This document shows positions 11,938-22,652 of a DNA stretch of 64,000 nt, in pieces (positions within the stretch are counted from its first letter, which is position 1; every line of letters begins with the position of its first letter). Source of the DNA: Kovacikia minuta CCNUW1 (GTDB lineage: Bacteria; Cyanobacteriota; Cyanobacteriia; Leptolyngbyales; Leptolyngbyaceae); contig NZ_CP083583.1 of assembly GCF_020091585.1 (NCBI RefSeq), forward strand, positions 1,116,001-1,180,000, read 5' to 3'. Below the pieces are notes generated by a model. That model made no database searches. It was given only the letters and a program-made list of their open reading frames with translations, and had not been told where the DNA came from. A program made the position numbers and the translations under genes.

Positions 11938-14900
11938 TTAACTTTTGTCAGCGTTGAGAAATCTCCCTCAGAAGACTCGTACACACCGTTCTTCAACTCA
12001 AATTGGGTCTGACTGCCATCTCCATCAATCAGCAGAATGGTTTTTCCGTCCTGGCTCTGAACGATCTCCTGCAACCCTGCTAATCCCCAACCGCTTCCAA
12101 AAGCGCTGTTAATCGTGTTAATGACGATTAATTTATCAGTTCGAGTGGTTGACTTTCCGACAAAGCGTTGATCCGTGTCGCAGATACACAGCACCTTGAT
12201 GCCTGTGGTCAGATCATACTCATAGATGCCAGAGGCGAAATTGCTCATGTCAATTTGCAAAGCACCATCAACACTGACGCTACCACTGCTAGGAGGAATT
12301 TTCCAAAGGTGTTCTCCCCCCGTCAACCCATAGCTATTGCCCTCATAACCAGGTACTTGATAAACCGAATCGCCGATTTTGACCTGCATTTTGGCAATCA
12401 TACGGTAATTGTCATTGGAAGGCACATCGTCATAGCCAAAATGGACGATCGGTCTGGGGTCTGCTCGCAGTGAATCGTACCTCAACTGGATACCACGGGT
12501 TTTCCCTAATGACTGGTAACTCACAAGGTCATGGCTTTCTGTCACTGCCCCTGAGTGGAGTTCAACATCTGAGCCAGCGTTAAAATGCTTACGAACTTTG
12601 CATGATTCACATACTTCATCCGGGTTGCGATCGATCTGATCCAGCGCTTTCGGTGTAAAGGCTTGAGGCGCATAGAAATAGGGTCCGTCGCCTGGTTCAC
12701 CGCTGCCTGGTGCTCCTGGCGGAATTCCCGTGAGGTTGTCAGGAATGATCCGACCAACTCCATTGGCACTCCCAGTCCCTACAATCTCCCACCTCCCCGT
12801 TACAATGTTGAGCCGATACAAATCCATTTTCCCAACATAGGGAGTGGCATTGTACATATTCACAGGAATCGGATCTGCACAGACTGCACCACCCATATCG
12901 ATTTGAATCACGCTCTTAGGACTTACGCCATCTGGTAACGGCACAGGCAACTGATCCGGGTCGAGTTGAGTGATCGTCACTGAACCTGTATAAGGGTTAC
13001 CTTGAGCGTCTTTCAGCCCTGATGGGGGGATGGTAATCGATGTAGATGTATCAGTGGAACTAAGAAACGGATTAACATAGTAAAACGTTGTTGATCCGTC
13101 TGGGTTCACTACTTGTTCTGTACTATTGGTGTCTACTGGAGTAAGGTAAATGGGCTGTTCAAGGACATTTTTGTAGCCACTATAGGGAGCGTGCCCTAGA
13201 AGTTCATTCACATTAATGGCTGTACTTGAATAGGTCTCGGTTTGGAACTGTAATCCAGCTATGTTCAATGCCCCAACAGGTAAGCTGCCAGTGAACTCAA
13301 ACTGGAACGCACCATTAGCATCAGTAGTAACCGTTGCGTTACCCCAGCTTAAATTAACATTAGCAAGTGGATCTTGATCCTCTGCACTCCTAAGCACGCC
13401 TGCAATTCGAGTTGTTGTGATGGGATCTTTGGCGACAGTGAATGTCACTGTCTGTTCGCTTTCTAGCACGCCGTCACTGACAACAATCGAAAAGGTATAG
13501 GTTTTGTTGACCTGTGTTGGATCGGAATTAATATGTTTTGGCGCTGGACGGAACACCAACTTACCATTCTCCAGCGTCACAGGAATCTGGTCTGCTTCGT
13601 TTGTCTTTAAGGAAAAGGTCAGTTTGTCCCCATCAGGATCGCTGGCGTCTAATTGGATTTCGGCAAAATCTCCCGGCTTCAGCGTGGTGGGTGAAATAGC
13701 AGTAAGTGTGGGCGCTTGATTAGTTGTCCCAACCCGAATTACGGAACTCAAATCAAACTTCACTTGATTGAGGTTTTTAATCCGAATCTCAATCGGTGCA
13801 GAACTGGTTCCTGCGGGCAACCCACCAGACGCGATCGCATCTTTGAAATTGATATAGTAGTCGCCGTCTTTGATGCCTGAAGCATTGAGAACTTCTACAC
13901 CTGTAGGCAAATTCTCAAACGAAACCACAACCTGACGACCAAAAGAGTTACTGCCAGTATTCACTACTTGAAGATTTGCAATGTACTCCTTCGTTACGGT
14001 GTCAAATCGAATGTCACTCAAGGTGGTTTTTAGACCCGTGGTCACTTGAGACAGAGAACTCCAATTCGTTTCAGAAATGGCAGTTCCTGCCGAAACGGTC
14101 TGAGCAGCGTTTGAGAAATGAGGAACTGGAACAACATTCGGCGTCATGATCAGGTTCGTCACTCTTACCTGCGTGCCAGAGTCCCCATCATTGTTGATCA
14201 ATTGGAAAATAGCAGTGGCTTGAGGTTGGTTGGTAATCCCGCTCAAATCGATTTGGACTTTTTTTCCATCAAATTTCACTAACCCTGGTGTAAATTCAGC
14301 CTGATCCTTTGATAGTGAAAACACAGCCGTTCCCACTTTTCCATGGTCGATTCCTGGCAAAGTTTGATTGGGCTGAGTGGGGTTACTCACTAAATAAACT
14401 AGAAAGCGATCTTCCGTGACTGGGTTTAGATCAGAGGTGTCAAACACAGCATCGAGATCAAAGGAAAGAATCCCACTGAGTTGCCCTAGATTGAGGGGGA
14501 CTGTTGTCTGTACGACAAAGTTATTGCCTTCGACTAGATTGGTTTCACTGCCAACCACCACCGGATAACGAGTAGTGGTGACATTTCCTGCACGGTCAGT
14601 AAGAACCAGGCTTAAGGTATGTGCGCCGCCACCAACACCTGTAAAGTCCAAAGCTTGGTCAAATGTCCTATCTGTATTGATAGAAATAGTAATCGGTGCA
14701 AGGGTATCAAAATGGTAAGCGAAGGAAGTTACACCAGAACCCGTATCATCAACACTCCCTTTTAAGCGGGATTGAGGATTTAAGGGTGCTGTGTTGATTG
14801 GAGATGCCAGCGATACCTGGGGTGCAGTGTTGTCAATGACGACATTTAAGATGGTGGAAGCAGTGCTGGGTAGGCTATCAATTTCACTGGCGATCGCGGT

Positions 14901-16724
14901 GAATGCATGAGTTCCATTGCTCACTTGATCTGCCTTGATTTGCCAGGTTCCATCTGCATTCGCGATCGCTGTTCCAACTGCATTCCCATCGCTTAATAGA
15001 GTAACCTTGACCCCTGCTTGAGCCTTGCCGGAAATTGTGGGGGTTATAACGTTAGTGATATTATCGCTACTGCTAAAACCACTGTCACTTGAATTGACTA
15101 AATCCAAATCAGTGGGTGCTAAAGGGGCAGGGCTTAACGTTAGGTTGTAGGCACTTGGAGTTACATCGGTTTGGTAAACCCTCACATAGTAAGTACCAGC
15201 ATTGAGAGTTGATGTAATAGTCCTGGTTGAGCTACCAGTTCCCGTCAGCACAGCAATACTTTCGCCACTAAGTGCTATGTTTCCGTTAGAAGATAAGCCA
15301 TTGATCACCAAATTCACATTACGGGTTTGCTGGATCGTGAATTTGTAATAGTCGTTAGCATCTACATTATCAACAATGCCATTGTAGGTACCGCTGCCAT
15401 TTAAGGTGCCAATATTAAAAGCGGTTACTGTTGTGTTTCCCGCGTTGTCGATCGCGGTTGGTGGGTCAAACTGAGTAGCGGATGAAATAATCTTCCAGTT
15501 TGTATCTTTTGTTCCCAGATTGGCAGCAGTACTGTAGGTTGTGCCGTTCATCAACCAGATCGCTGTCTGCCCAGAACTATAGTTACGCCAAAGAATGTCA
15601 TTTTTCTGGTCGCCGTTGAAATCATCTATTCCTGCGATCGTCCAGGCAGTTCCACTCAGCGTCGGCAAGCTAACCGCCGTGTTCAACGAAGTCCCATTAA
15701 TCAGCCAAATGACATTCTGCCCGGTACTCCCATTGCGCCAAAGAATATCACTTTGCCCATCGCCATTAAAGTCTGAGATCGCTTGCGACCAAGTTGAACC
15801 GCTGACATTGGGCAGTGAAATAGCAATCCCCAGCGTTGCCCCATTCATCTGCCAGATCACATTTTGCCCGGTACTCCCATTGCGCCAGAGGATATCGGTT
15901 TGCAGGTCGCCATCAAAATCGCCAGTGCCGACCAAACTCCAGGCTGCGCTGGCAACCGCAAGATCAGCAGCACTGCTCAGCGCCCCCCCATTCATCTGCC
16001 AGAGAACCGTGCGACCAGAATTGGAATTGCCTGTACTGGTATTGCGCCAGAGGATATCGGACTGACCATCGCCATTGAAATCATCCGTTGCGGCAATCTT
16101 CCAATCTGCTCCGCTGACCGTTCCCAGAGAGATTGCGGTGCTGTAAGTAATACCATTCATTAGCCAAATAACGACCTGCCCACTAGAAGCGTTGTGCCAA
16201 AGCAGATCGCTCGACCCATCTCCGTTAAAGTCCCCAATTCCTTCAATTTTGAAATTCTGGTTGCTTACGGTTGTTGAGGCAACCGAGTCGAGGGACACCC
16301 CGTTCATCTCCCAGATCTCATTCTGTCCTGAACTGTAGTTACGCCAGACGATGTTGGTTTGTTCACTGCTTTGCGCTTGCACGCCCAGGGTGTAGTTAGC
16401 GCTGCTGCTGCCCGAACCCAGGAATACCCGCAGGTAGTAGATGCCTGCATCTAAACTGGCAAGATTAATATTCTCAGACAGATTGCCCGTATTAACGGAC
16501 TGCTGCACCACTGCTCCCGTGTGATCCAGCAATTGCACATCGGCATTCCCGTCTAATCCGGTCAATGACAGATTGAAGCTGCTGCGTCCCTCTAATCGGA
16601 AGCGGTAGTAGTCATCATCCGTCAGGCTAACTACGTCCTGAAATGGCTGATTTGTGGTTTTAAGGTTCAAAGAGGTAGCAGCCGAAAGCGTGTCCCCTGG
16701 TTCAGGCAGCATAAATGTCTTCAT
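11938..16724 (-). pseudogene. Giant RHS protein, N-terminal segment: PPC, VCBS, Ig-like domains and RHS entry
   Basis: This is the 5' portion of the interrupted gene. I favour ATG 16724 (MKTFMLPEPGDTLSAA); a GTG at 16763 would add 13 residues. Neither has a clear ribosome binding site. Domain order: a PPC-like beta domain (to about residue 110), FG-GAP/VCBS-like repeats of the form NDILWRNYSSGQTAIWLMNG (about 110-410), and a second PPC domain (about 440-540). Ig-like modules with NTAPQV and DPDGDKLTFSL follow, then a carboxypeptidase-regulatory-like beta sandwich near GVLRSAEDQDPLANVNLSWG. The RHS N-terminal region comes last (AGSDVELHSGAVTESH, GIQLRYDSLRADPRP) and ends at the IS in DGDGSQTQFELKNG. 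There is no obvious Sec signal. This is typical for a long surface or secreted adhesin-like toxin carrier. Confidence 0.9.
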
Positions 16725-16763
16725 GGTTCGCAACAAAATGACGGTATCATTGCGAACTGACAC

Positions 16764-17050
16764 CTGCCATTATCACGATTTGCTGCTTTATCAAAGAATC
16801 AATTAATCGACTTCAGGCAACAAGCAGTAAATCCCCTCAGGAAAAGTTTAGAAGATGGAACCTAAGCTCCTGGAAGGCTCTCAAGTCGTACTACTAATTA
16901 AGGGTAATTACGGTCTACTTAGGTTGTATTTGTGTAACTAATGCGAACTTTTCTTTAAGTAACTAGAGTCCAAGCATGAAGTAAACGTGTTCTGCAATAC
17001 ATCAGAAATCTGTCACCAGTGCAGGGCATGTAAAGGTGGGATAAAGAGTT
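16764..17050. other. Intergenic region upstream of the giant RHS gene
   Basis: About 290 bases lie between the RHS start and the stop of the downstream-oriented glycosyltransferase. It must hold the RHS promoter (reading leftwards). I see AT-rich stretches but no convincing palindrome, repeat or small gene. Confidence 0.4.
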
Positions 17051-19132
17051 TTAAGCAGGGAATTCAACACGTTGAAGCCATTGACCTGGACGCAGGCGAT
17101 CGAGAAATTGCTGAACCACCAACCGTTCCTCACCCAAGAGTGGAGTGAAGAGTGGCACTTCCTGAAGTAGGGGATGGAGTGGAATGGAATCGGTTGAAAC
17201 TTTTTGGATATGAGGAATAGGTTCCCACTCAGCGGGTGGGTTGGAAGCATTAGAGCTGCCATTACATCCAATCCGCCATGCGAGTTTATCGGCAATCAGG
17301 TTGTAGTCCAGGGCGGCTGTGTCTGCCTGCTGAAGTTCGACCAGGATTTCTAGCCACAGGAGTTGAATGATTTTGCGGGCATGATCTTCGATCACCCGTG
17401 GTTTATTCGCTTGTAGAAGCACACGAGCAATGTTGGCTTCCTGCCAGGTGATTGAGAGGTATTCCTGGGTCTGGTTGTGTTGCAGGGCAAAGGTTTGGTC
17501 GGCTTGTTGGATGAGGCTAAAGGCAGGTTGCCAGAGGTCCAAGTTCTGTTGGAGCAGGAATTGATGCGATCGGGTGAGCTTTGGTCCCTGACATACCTGG
17601 GCGATGTCTTGCAGACGACGGAAGATTTGGCGGCGGTTATGAATGCGATCAGGGTAGCTGGCGCTGCGGCTGACCTGGGTAGTAGACCAGCGGTGGTAGC
17701 GAACAAAGCTGTGGGGAACGTGCAGGAATTGTAGTCCAAGCAGGGCTGCTAAGGTGAAGTATTCCCGGTCCATGTAGATGGTGGTATTGGGGTTCCAGGC
17801 TTGCAGATGATGTAGTTGAAGAGCGGCTCTGCGGCGCAGGAGGTAAGTGTGTGGAGGTCGCCAGTTGTCGAGCAGGGTTTGCAGGATGAAGTCACCGTAG
17901 GAGCGATCGGCAAAGCGCAATTGGGCGATGAGTTGACGGTCTTCCCAGAAGCACCAGTCCCAGTCGCCATAGGCAACATCCGCTTCAGATTGTTGGACGA
18001 GGGCAATCAGTTGACGGCTGATTTTATCGGGAGCAAGTTCGTCATCAGCATCGAGCCATTGGATGTAGTCGCCTTGAGCCTGGGTGAAACCGAAGTTACG
18101 GGCGCGGTTCGCTCCCCGTAGGGGGCAGTGGTGGATTTGGAAAGGACGGGGGCAGGTTTGGGCGATCTCACGGGCGATTGCAAGGGTGTTGTCGGTGGAG
18201 CCGTTGTCAATGAGGTGAATTTCGAGGTTGGGGTAGGTTTGCTGGATGCAGCTTTGCAGGCAGGGGGTGAGGCGAGGAGCGGCGTTGTGGGCGGGGATAA
18301 TAATCGAAACGAGGGGTTCGAGGGAAAGCGGTGTTAGGGGTTGGAGGGGAGGAGTGGGAAGGGTTTGAGTGGAGGGTTTGGGTTGCAGGGTGAAGGTGGG
18401 GGTGACTTTGAGGTGGTAGTGGGGGTCGAGTCCACGTCGGTGGAGGGCGTTTTGGATAGCTTGGTGGGTGCAACGGATGGTGTCGATTTGATTATTGGTG
18501 ACGTTACCTGTGTGGCGACGGTAGAAGTAGAGGGGTTTGGGCAGGTGGTAGATGTCGGTGATTTCGGAGAGTTTGAGGCACAGGTCGTAGTCTTCGGAGG
18601 TGGTGAAGCTGGGGTCGATGCCACCGACCTGCTTGTAGACGCTGCGGCGCATCAGGCGGAAGTGGAAGGTCATGAAGTCGGTCAAGAGGCGGTCTTTGCT
18701 GTAGGGGATGCGGCAAAGTCTACCTAAACCTTTGTCTTGACCATGTTCGTCGATAATCAAGTGGTTGGTGTAGACGAGTCCGATGTGGGAGTGGGCATCA
18801 AGGATGGCGGCGGTTTCGGCAAGGGCGGTAGGGGCAAGCAGGTCATCACTGTCTACCCAACCGAAGTAGGGTGTAGTGGTTTGGGCGATCGCACTTTTGA
18901 GTGAGGGGGCGATTCCTTGATGAGGGGCAGCGATGATGCGGATGCGATCGTCTCTCTGGGCGTAGGATCTGGCGATTTGGAGAGAATTGTCTGTGGAACC
19001 GTCATCCCAGATTAGGAGTTCAAAATCTGGGTAGGTTTGAGCAAGGATGCTATCGAGGGTAAGCGGGAGGTAGTCGGCACGGTTGAAGACGGTAACGATG
19101 AGGGAGATAGGGGTGGGCACGGGTTTGGGCAC
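17051..19132 (-). CDS. Two-domain family 2 glycosyltransferase
   Basis: A 693-residue protein with two GT-A domains in tandem. Domain 1 (about 1-235) starts ISLIVTVFNRADYLPLTLDS, has the nucleotide-binding DDGSTDNS and the metal-binding WVDSDD, then TSEDYDLCLKLS. Domain 2 (about 272-500) starts VSIIIPAHNAAPRLTPCLQS, has DNGSTDN and WLDADDELAPDK. The C-terminal 190 residues look helical and match nothing I know. It would transfer sugars from NDP-sugars to a cell-surface polysaccharide, exopolysaccharide or glycoprotein; the exact substrate cannot be told. A near-identical, truncated and MITE-disrupted copy lies at 22701-23917. The duplicated DNA also includes about 70 bases upstream of the start. 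Confidence 0.9.
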   Translation of the reverse strand: MPKPVPTPISLIVTVFNRADYLPLTLDSILAQTYPDFELLIWDDGSTDNSLQIARSYAQRDDRIRIIAAPHQGIAPSLKSAIAQTTTPYFGWVDSDDLLAPTALAETAAILDAHSHIGLVYTNHLIIDEHGQDKGLGRLCRIPYSKDRLLTDFMTFHFRLMRRSVYKQVGGIDPSFTTSEDYDLCLKLSEITDIYHLPKPLYFYRRHTGNVTNNQIDTIRCTHQAIQNALHRRGLDPHYHLKVTPTFTLQPKPSTQTLPTPPLQPLTPLSLEPLVSIIIPAHNAAPRLTPCLQSCIQQTYPNLEIHLIDNGSTDNTLAIAREIAQTCPRPFQIHHCPLRGANRARNFGFTQAQGDYIQWLDADDELAPDKISRQLIALVQQSEADVAYGDWDWCFWEDRQLIAQLRFADRSYGDFILQTLLDNWRPPHTYLLRRRAALQLHHLQAWNPNTTIYMDREYFTLAALLGLQFLHVPHSFVRYHRWSTTQVSRSASYPDRIHNRRQIFRRLQDIAQVCQGPKLTRSHQFLLQQNLDLWQPAFSLIQQADQTFALQHNQTQEYLSITWQEANIARVLLQANKPRVIEDHARKIIQLLWLEILVELQQADTAALDYNLIADKLAWRIGCNGSSNASNPPAEWEPIPHIQKVSTDSIPLHPLLQEVPLFTPLLGEERLVVQQFLDRLRPGQWLQRVEFPA

Positions 19133-19301
19133 AGCATGAGGTGGCTGTGCTTAGGGTTCCCACAAATGCATTCAGCATCGGCAGGGCGATCGCACTCAGG
19201 AGATTTTTGCTTTGAGGCAGTGCAGATGATGCCGCGCTGACCACGTTCCGTTTGTATGTACGATCGCGCTAACGCATCTGATATGAGGGGCGATCGCATT
19301 T

Positions 19302-19745
19302 CTATAATCTCTTTACTAGAAGAAATCCATTATTACAGTCTTCCTTATTATTGAGAATAACTTTATCAACTCTTTGAATGTCAATTACTTTCCATTGATT
19401 ATTTTTCACTATAAAAATAGAATCTTTTTTTACTTCGATTTCATCAGCATCTTGAGGAATATTATCAATATGATATATAGCTAATTTAGTTGCCCATTCT
19501 GGCTTTCTAAGCCGGACGTTAATTTGATCAGTAGTTGATTTACTTATTTCATATATTCCATAGGATGAAATGATCATTCCCTCTCCCATCCAGTTCTTTT
19601 GTCCAGGACAAAGGACGCGAACTTTCCCAATATCCGCAGATTTAATCGTGATGTAGTGTTTTGTTTCAAATAATGAGGTACATCCTGATGTGGTTGATAA
19701 ACAAAGTAGACCAATGATAACTAACGGTAGTGTTCCTAAATTCAT
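19302..19745 (-). CDS. Small lipoprotein, possible partner of the calpain-like module
   Basis: A 147-residue protein with a clear lipoprotein signal: a charged-poor MNLGTLPLVIIGLLCL hydrophobic core followed by STTSGC, the Cys being the lipidation site. The mature part contains two extra Cys residues and is predicted mostly beta. I do not recognise the family. It starts 58 bases downstream of the calpain-like protease remnant on the same strand. That is the arrangement of a toxin followed by an immunity protein, so a periplasmic inhibitor role is possible. This is position-based inference only. Confidence 0.6.
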   Translation of the reverse strand: MNLGTLPLVIIGLLCLSTTSGCTSLFETKHYITIKSADIGKVRVLCPGQKNWMGEGMIISSYGIYEISKSTTDQINVRLRKPEWATKLAIYHIDNIPQDADEIEVKKDSIFIVKNNQWKVIDIQRVDKVILNNKEDCNNGFLLVKRL

Positions 19746-19803
19746 AATAAAGCTCAGTAAATTTTCGGTTCCTCAGAAATAAAAGGTTTAGTTCGCCTAG
19801 AAT

Positions 19804-20215
19804 TTAAATTTTTGTAATCCATATAAAATCACAATACTTCCTGATTACTGATACGCTAAATGTTTTTGTTTTTCCATCTTGGGGATTGTACAAATCAACT
19901 GTTTTTTGTGAGTAATTAACTTTGATAGGCACAAAAGCGTGGTCATCTACTAGTCCTACCGTTCCTGATTGACTACCTTTCGGAGTACCTAGAACTACCG
20001 CCTGTTTTCTATTCAATGCATTCCCAATCTTTTCAAGCAAAGAATCCTCTGAAAACCCTCCAAAGAAGTATAGATTAGGCTGAATTTGAAGTTGATCAAC
20101 TTCCAGTCCAGTAATGTGCTTAAGGGCATCTCCTGAGTTTCCACGGTGGATACCTGCATAGGTGTTATTAGCTACTACAGCATATGCTTTTTCAATTAGA
20201 GAAGACCACAGCGCG
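19804..20215 (-). pseudogene. Calpain-like (C2) cysteine protease, C-terminal remnant
   Basis: The frame is open from the REP palindrome at 20215 to the stop at 19804. It reads LWSSLIEKAYAVVANNTYAG, then GDALKHITG, then GTVGLVDDHAFVPI and VDLYNPQDGK. This matches the second half of calpain-family catalytic domains: the WxxLxEKAYA helix, the catalytic His in DDHAF and the catalytic Asn in the NPQD loop. The catalytic Cys half is missing because the module is cut in the REP sequence, so the protein is almost certainly inactive. Calpain domains are used as toxin or processing domains in large cyanobacterial surface proteins, which fits the surroundings. An apparent TTG start at 20040 is not a real start. 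Confidence 0.72.
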
Positions 20216-20256
20216 ATCGCCCCTCGCGTAGGATGCGTTAGCCTGCGTAACGCATC
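20211..20256. repeat. REP palindrome, upstream of the RAYT
   Basis: Contains GCGCGATCGCCCCTCGCGTA then GGATGCGTTAGCCTGCGTAACGCATC. The paired GATGCGTTA / TAACGCATC arms form a stem. The same unit recurs at several sites from 20.2 to 27.3 kb. It marks the broken 5' end of the calpain-like remnant. Confidence 0.8.
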
Positions 20257-20303
20257 AACTCAACCAATGGGGAACACTGACAATGATGTTGTTTCCCCTC
20301 CCC

Positions 20304-20855
20304 ATGACCAATTATCGTAGACTCACGATCGCAGGCGGCACCTACTTTTTTACCCTCGTCACCCATCAACGCCGCCCCTGGCTGTGCTGTGACATTGCCC
20401 GTTCTACCTTACGCGCCGCCATTACCCACGTTCGCCTCACCTACCCCTTTGTGATTGAAGCAATGGTGCTGTTACCCAATCACCTCCATTGCATCTGGAC
20501 GCTTCCCACTGGAGACAGCGACTATGCGACCCGTTGGCGGTTGATCAAAGCCTATGTCACCAAACAAGCTGCAACCAAATTGAAACTCGATGCTCAATTG
20601 AGTCAATCTCGCCAACAGCGACGCGAAGGCAATTTGTGGCAGCGACGGTTTTGGGAGCATTGGATTCGTGATCAGCAAGACTTCATTCGGCATTGCGATT
20701 ATATTCATTACAATCCCGTGCGACATGGATTGTGTCGATCGCCTGGAGAATGGAAATATTCCAGCTTTCATCGGTTGGTTGTGCAAGGAATTTATCCACC
20801 TGATTGGGGCAAGGATGGAGAGCCAGAAACACCGACCGGAATTTGGGATTGTTGA
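20304..20855 (+). CDS. REP-associated tyrosine transposase (RAYT, Y1/HUH family)
   Basis: About 183 residues from ATG 20304 (MTNYRRLTIAGGTYFFTLVT, the usual RAYT start); an upstream in-frame ATG at 20283 would add seven residues. The HUH metal-binding motif is seen in LLPNHLHCIW and the catalytic Tyr in HCDYIHYNPVRHGL. These enzymes are single-domain Y1 nucleases that act on REP palindromes. This gene is flanked on both sides by matching palindromes (20211-20256 and 20875-20924), the classic genetic signature. It is likely the agent that spread the REP units found in this window, several of which sit exactly at gene breakpoints. Confidence 0.92.
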   Translation: MTNYRRLTIAGGTYFFTLVTHQRRPWLCCDIARSTLRAAITHVRLTYPFVIEAMVLLPNHLHCIWTLPTGDSDYATRWRLIKAYVTKQAATKLKLDAQLSQSRQQRREGNLWQRRFWEHWIRDQQDFIRHCDYIHYNPVRHGLCRSPGEWKYSSFHRLVVQGIYPPDWGKDGEPETPTGIWDC

Positions 20856-20874
20856 GGTGTTGATCGATGGAATC

Positions 20875-20924
20875 GATGCGTTACGTTGGCACTAACGCAT
20901 CCTACGCGAGAGAGGGCGATCGCG
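20875..20924. repeat. REP palindrome, downstream of the RAYT
   Basis: GATGCGTTACGTTGGCACTA then ACGCATCCTACGCGAG and GGGCGATCGCG. It is in inverted orientation relative to the copy at 20211-20256, so the transposase gene sits between two facing REPs. Confidence 0.8.
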
Positions 20925-21055
20925 CTGGGTTTGGGCGTCGGCTTATTTATATCGAGCGCTTGATCTAATATAGCCGACAAAATTTTTGAGTGTCAAGCAG
21001 GTTTGTGGGGCGGCAGATGGCATCCGATGAATCGAAGGGGAGGCAGAACCTTTTC

Positions 21056-21362
21056 CTATCCTTTGCTGCCCATTTCAACGGAGGTGACATAGGGGGAAGC
21101 AACGGAACGCCACAACAACTCCAATTGGCTAGCGGGCATGGTCAGGTACAAAACATCTCCAGCACTCAGGCAAATATCGAGTAAATCCCAACCATGAATG
21201 GTTTGGCAACGGGTTACGACATACAGGGGTACACAATCTGCTTCGGTCGCTAGTTCCTGCACCCGCCGCCCACAGAAAGGATGTCCGGGAGTAATGACGG
21301 TGGCAAGGGCAACCCAGAGGCTATCTGCGGTCATACCGTTGCCCAGGATGCGCCCACCGAGC
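21056..21362 (-). pseudogene. TrkA-C-type regulatory domain, C-terminal fragment of an NAD-binding K+ channel-like protein
   Basis: The open frame reads GGRILGNGMTADSLWVALAT, then GHPFCGRRVQELATEADCVP, IHGWDLLDICLSAGDVLYLT and MPASQLELLWR. This is the RCK/TrkA C-terminal domain as seen at the end of cyanobacterial Kef/TrkA-type NAD-binding proteins. The Rossmann and membrane parts are absent because the fragment begins at the REP sequence near 21365-21406. It is a relic with no function expected. The ATG at 21334 is internal. Confidence 0.65.
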
Positions 21363-21369
21363 GCTGCCG

Positions 21370-21406
21370 CAGCGCGATCGCCCCCTCTCGCGTAGTGCGA
21401 TCGCTC
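21370..21406. repeat. REP-type palindrome
   Basis: AGCGCGATCGCCCCCTCTCG then CGTAGTGCGATCGCT. It is a shortened version of the unit beside the RAYT. It lies between the TrkA-C relic and the end of the next gene and overlaps the stop region of the latter. Confidence 0.65.
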
Positions 21407-21945
21407 TAAAAAGTAACATATAGTCCTTTTTCTAGTCTTGCAGGCTCTTGAAGCATCACTTCTACTTGATTCAATGAGGTACGAAGATCTGGCTTCGTCT
21501 GAAGTAAATCTTTAAGGACATCTAAGTTCTCTAAAACCCTTTCAGGTGACTGAAAGTAGGATCCTAATTTTCCTGGATCAAAATAATTATTTTTTGAACC
21601 AACGGGATGTCCTAAAATAATAGACTTTCTCCAAAAAAGCTCTTCCTGTAATAAATCATCTACATCCATCCATGAATATTCAAGACCAATATCCTCAAGA
21701 GGATTATAAAATTTTGTGAGGGCGACATTACCATATTGGTGAGCATCTTTAGGCTCAACAGATGCTTCCCAAGCATCAGTTAAAGGTATCCAATCATTAG
21801 GATTCTTCAAAAGAGTAATATTTCTTTTAATAAATCCAATCAAATCCTCACAATTGTTAGTAGTAAGCGAGGCTTCAAGAATCTCACTCAATTCCTTAGT
21901 AAATTCATCATAGGCGAAAACATAAGCCTTATGTATCATTGACAT
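21406..21945 (-). CDS. Hypothetical protein, candidate immunity partner of the REase-like tip
   Basis: I choose ATG 21945 (MSMIHKAYVFAYDEFTKELS), which gives 179 residues. An AGAGG ribosome binding site lies about 8 bases upstream, whereas the longer upstream frame overlaps the preceding gene. The protein is acidic, soluble and helical at the N-terminus. Conserved-looking Trp/Tyr/Asp positions occur in NDWIPLTDAWEASVE and WMDVDDLLQEELFW. I do not recognise the family. It starts 16 bases after the stop of the toxin-like tip at 21962, which is the position of an immunity gene. Confidence 0.6.
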   Translation of the reverse strand: MSMIHKAYVFAYDEFTKELSEILEASLTTNNCEDLIGFIKRNITLLKNPNDWIPLTDAWEASVEPKDAHQYGNVALTKFYNPLEDIGLEYSWMDVDDLLQEELFWRKSIILGHPVGSKNNYFDPGKLGSYFQSPERVLENLDVLKDLLQTKPDLRTSLNQVEVMLQEPARLEKGLYVTF

Positions 21946-21961
21946 ACGTTTATTCCTCTTT

Positions 21962-22512
21962 TTACTGACTATTCGTTGGTAAGAATTGCTCTGGAGTGTA
22001 AACTTCGATGCCAGCAGGTTTTCCCGTTTTAAGATCATAACGATGAATCTCAATTGTTTTAGGTAGTTTTCCCTCTCTTATCTTAAATGCTGTAATGTTG
22101 CGAATCATCTCTTGGCGATCATCTCCACTAAGAACATTTCTACCTAGAGGCTTATCATCAATGATGAGTCCCTTTTCAAAATTAACAGCGTCAGGGAGTA
22201 CTCTCTGTATGCGTGTATCTAAAGGTTGTCCCGTTTCAACATCAACTCGGTAAGGAACTTCAATAACATTTCCAGCTTTATCCTTCATTACTTGATTTAC
22301 TAAATTATAATCACCTGAAGCTCTTCTCCCGGCTACCATGTCTCTATGATATTCTTTACCCCTTCTTGTCTGTTCTGATTCACCAGATGTACTTGACCGA
22401 GCAAAAAGAGCACCTTGACCTAATAAATCATCAATAGCAGATTTGGACACTGTAAGACCATGCGAAAACTCTATTGCTCCTTCAGTTGCTATCACCAAAC
22501 CAGGCACCGATA
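21962..22512 (-). pseudogene. Polymorphic toxin tip with REase-like C-terminal domain, 5'-truncated at a REP
   Basis: After the REP at 22513-22565 the frame reads LSVPGLVIATEGAIEFSHGL, a linker like those following RHS cores. RRGKEYHRDMVAGRR follows. The C-terminal domain contains VLPDAVNFEKGLIIDDKPLG. The Asp then Asp-x-Lys spacing resembles the PD-(D/E)XK active site used by many polymorphic toxin nucleases (Tox-REase types). The carrier (RHS or similar) is missing, so this is an orphan toxin module. Its partner gene follows 16 bases later. The family assignment is by motif shape only. An ATG inside the REP at 22567 could still give a 201-residue product. Confidence 0.6.
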
Positions 22513-22565
22513 GAGCGCGATCGCCCTCTATCGCGTAGGATGCGTTAGTGCCAACGTAACGCATC
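22513..22565. repeat. REP palindrome at the broken 5' end of the REase-like tip
   Basis: AGCGCGATCGCCCTCTATCG, CGTAGGATGCGTTAG, then CGTAACGCATC. It has the same layout as 20211-20256, in the same position relative to a truncated toxin module. Confidence 0.78.
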
Positions 22566-22652
22566 AATCCAATGATTTAGTTCAAATTTTCATTGTTTGT
22601 TCAATTGGGTTTCTTCGTATCGTTTTTATTGAAGTTGTTCAATTAATCGATT

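Noticed and set aside
18341-18727. A 128-codon plus-strand open frame opposite the glycosyltransferase (and its twin at 22928-23314)
   Set aside because: It is a Gly/Val-rich shadow of a GC-skewed real gene. It survives in both copies only because the DNA is duplicated.
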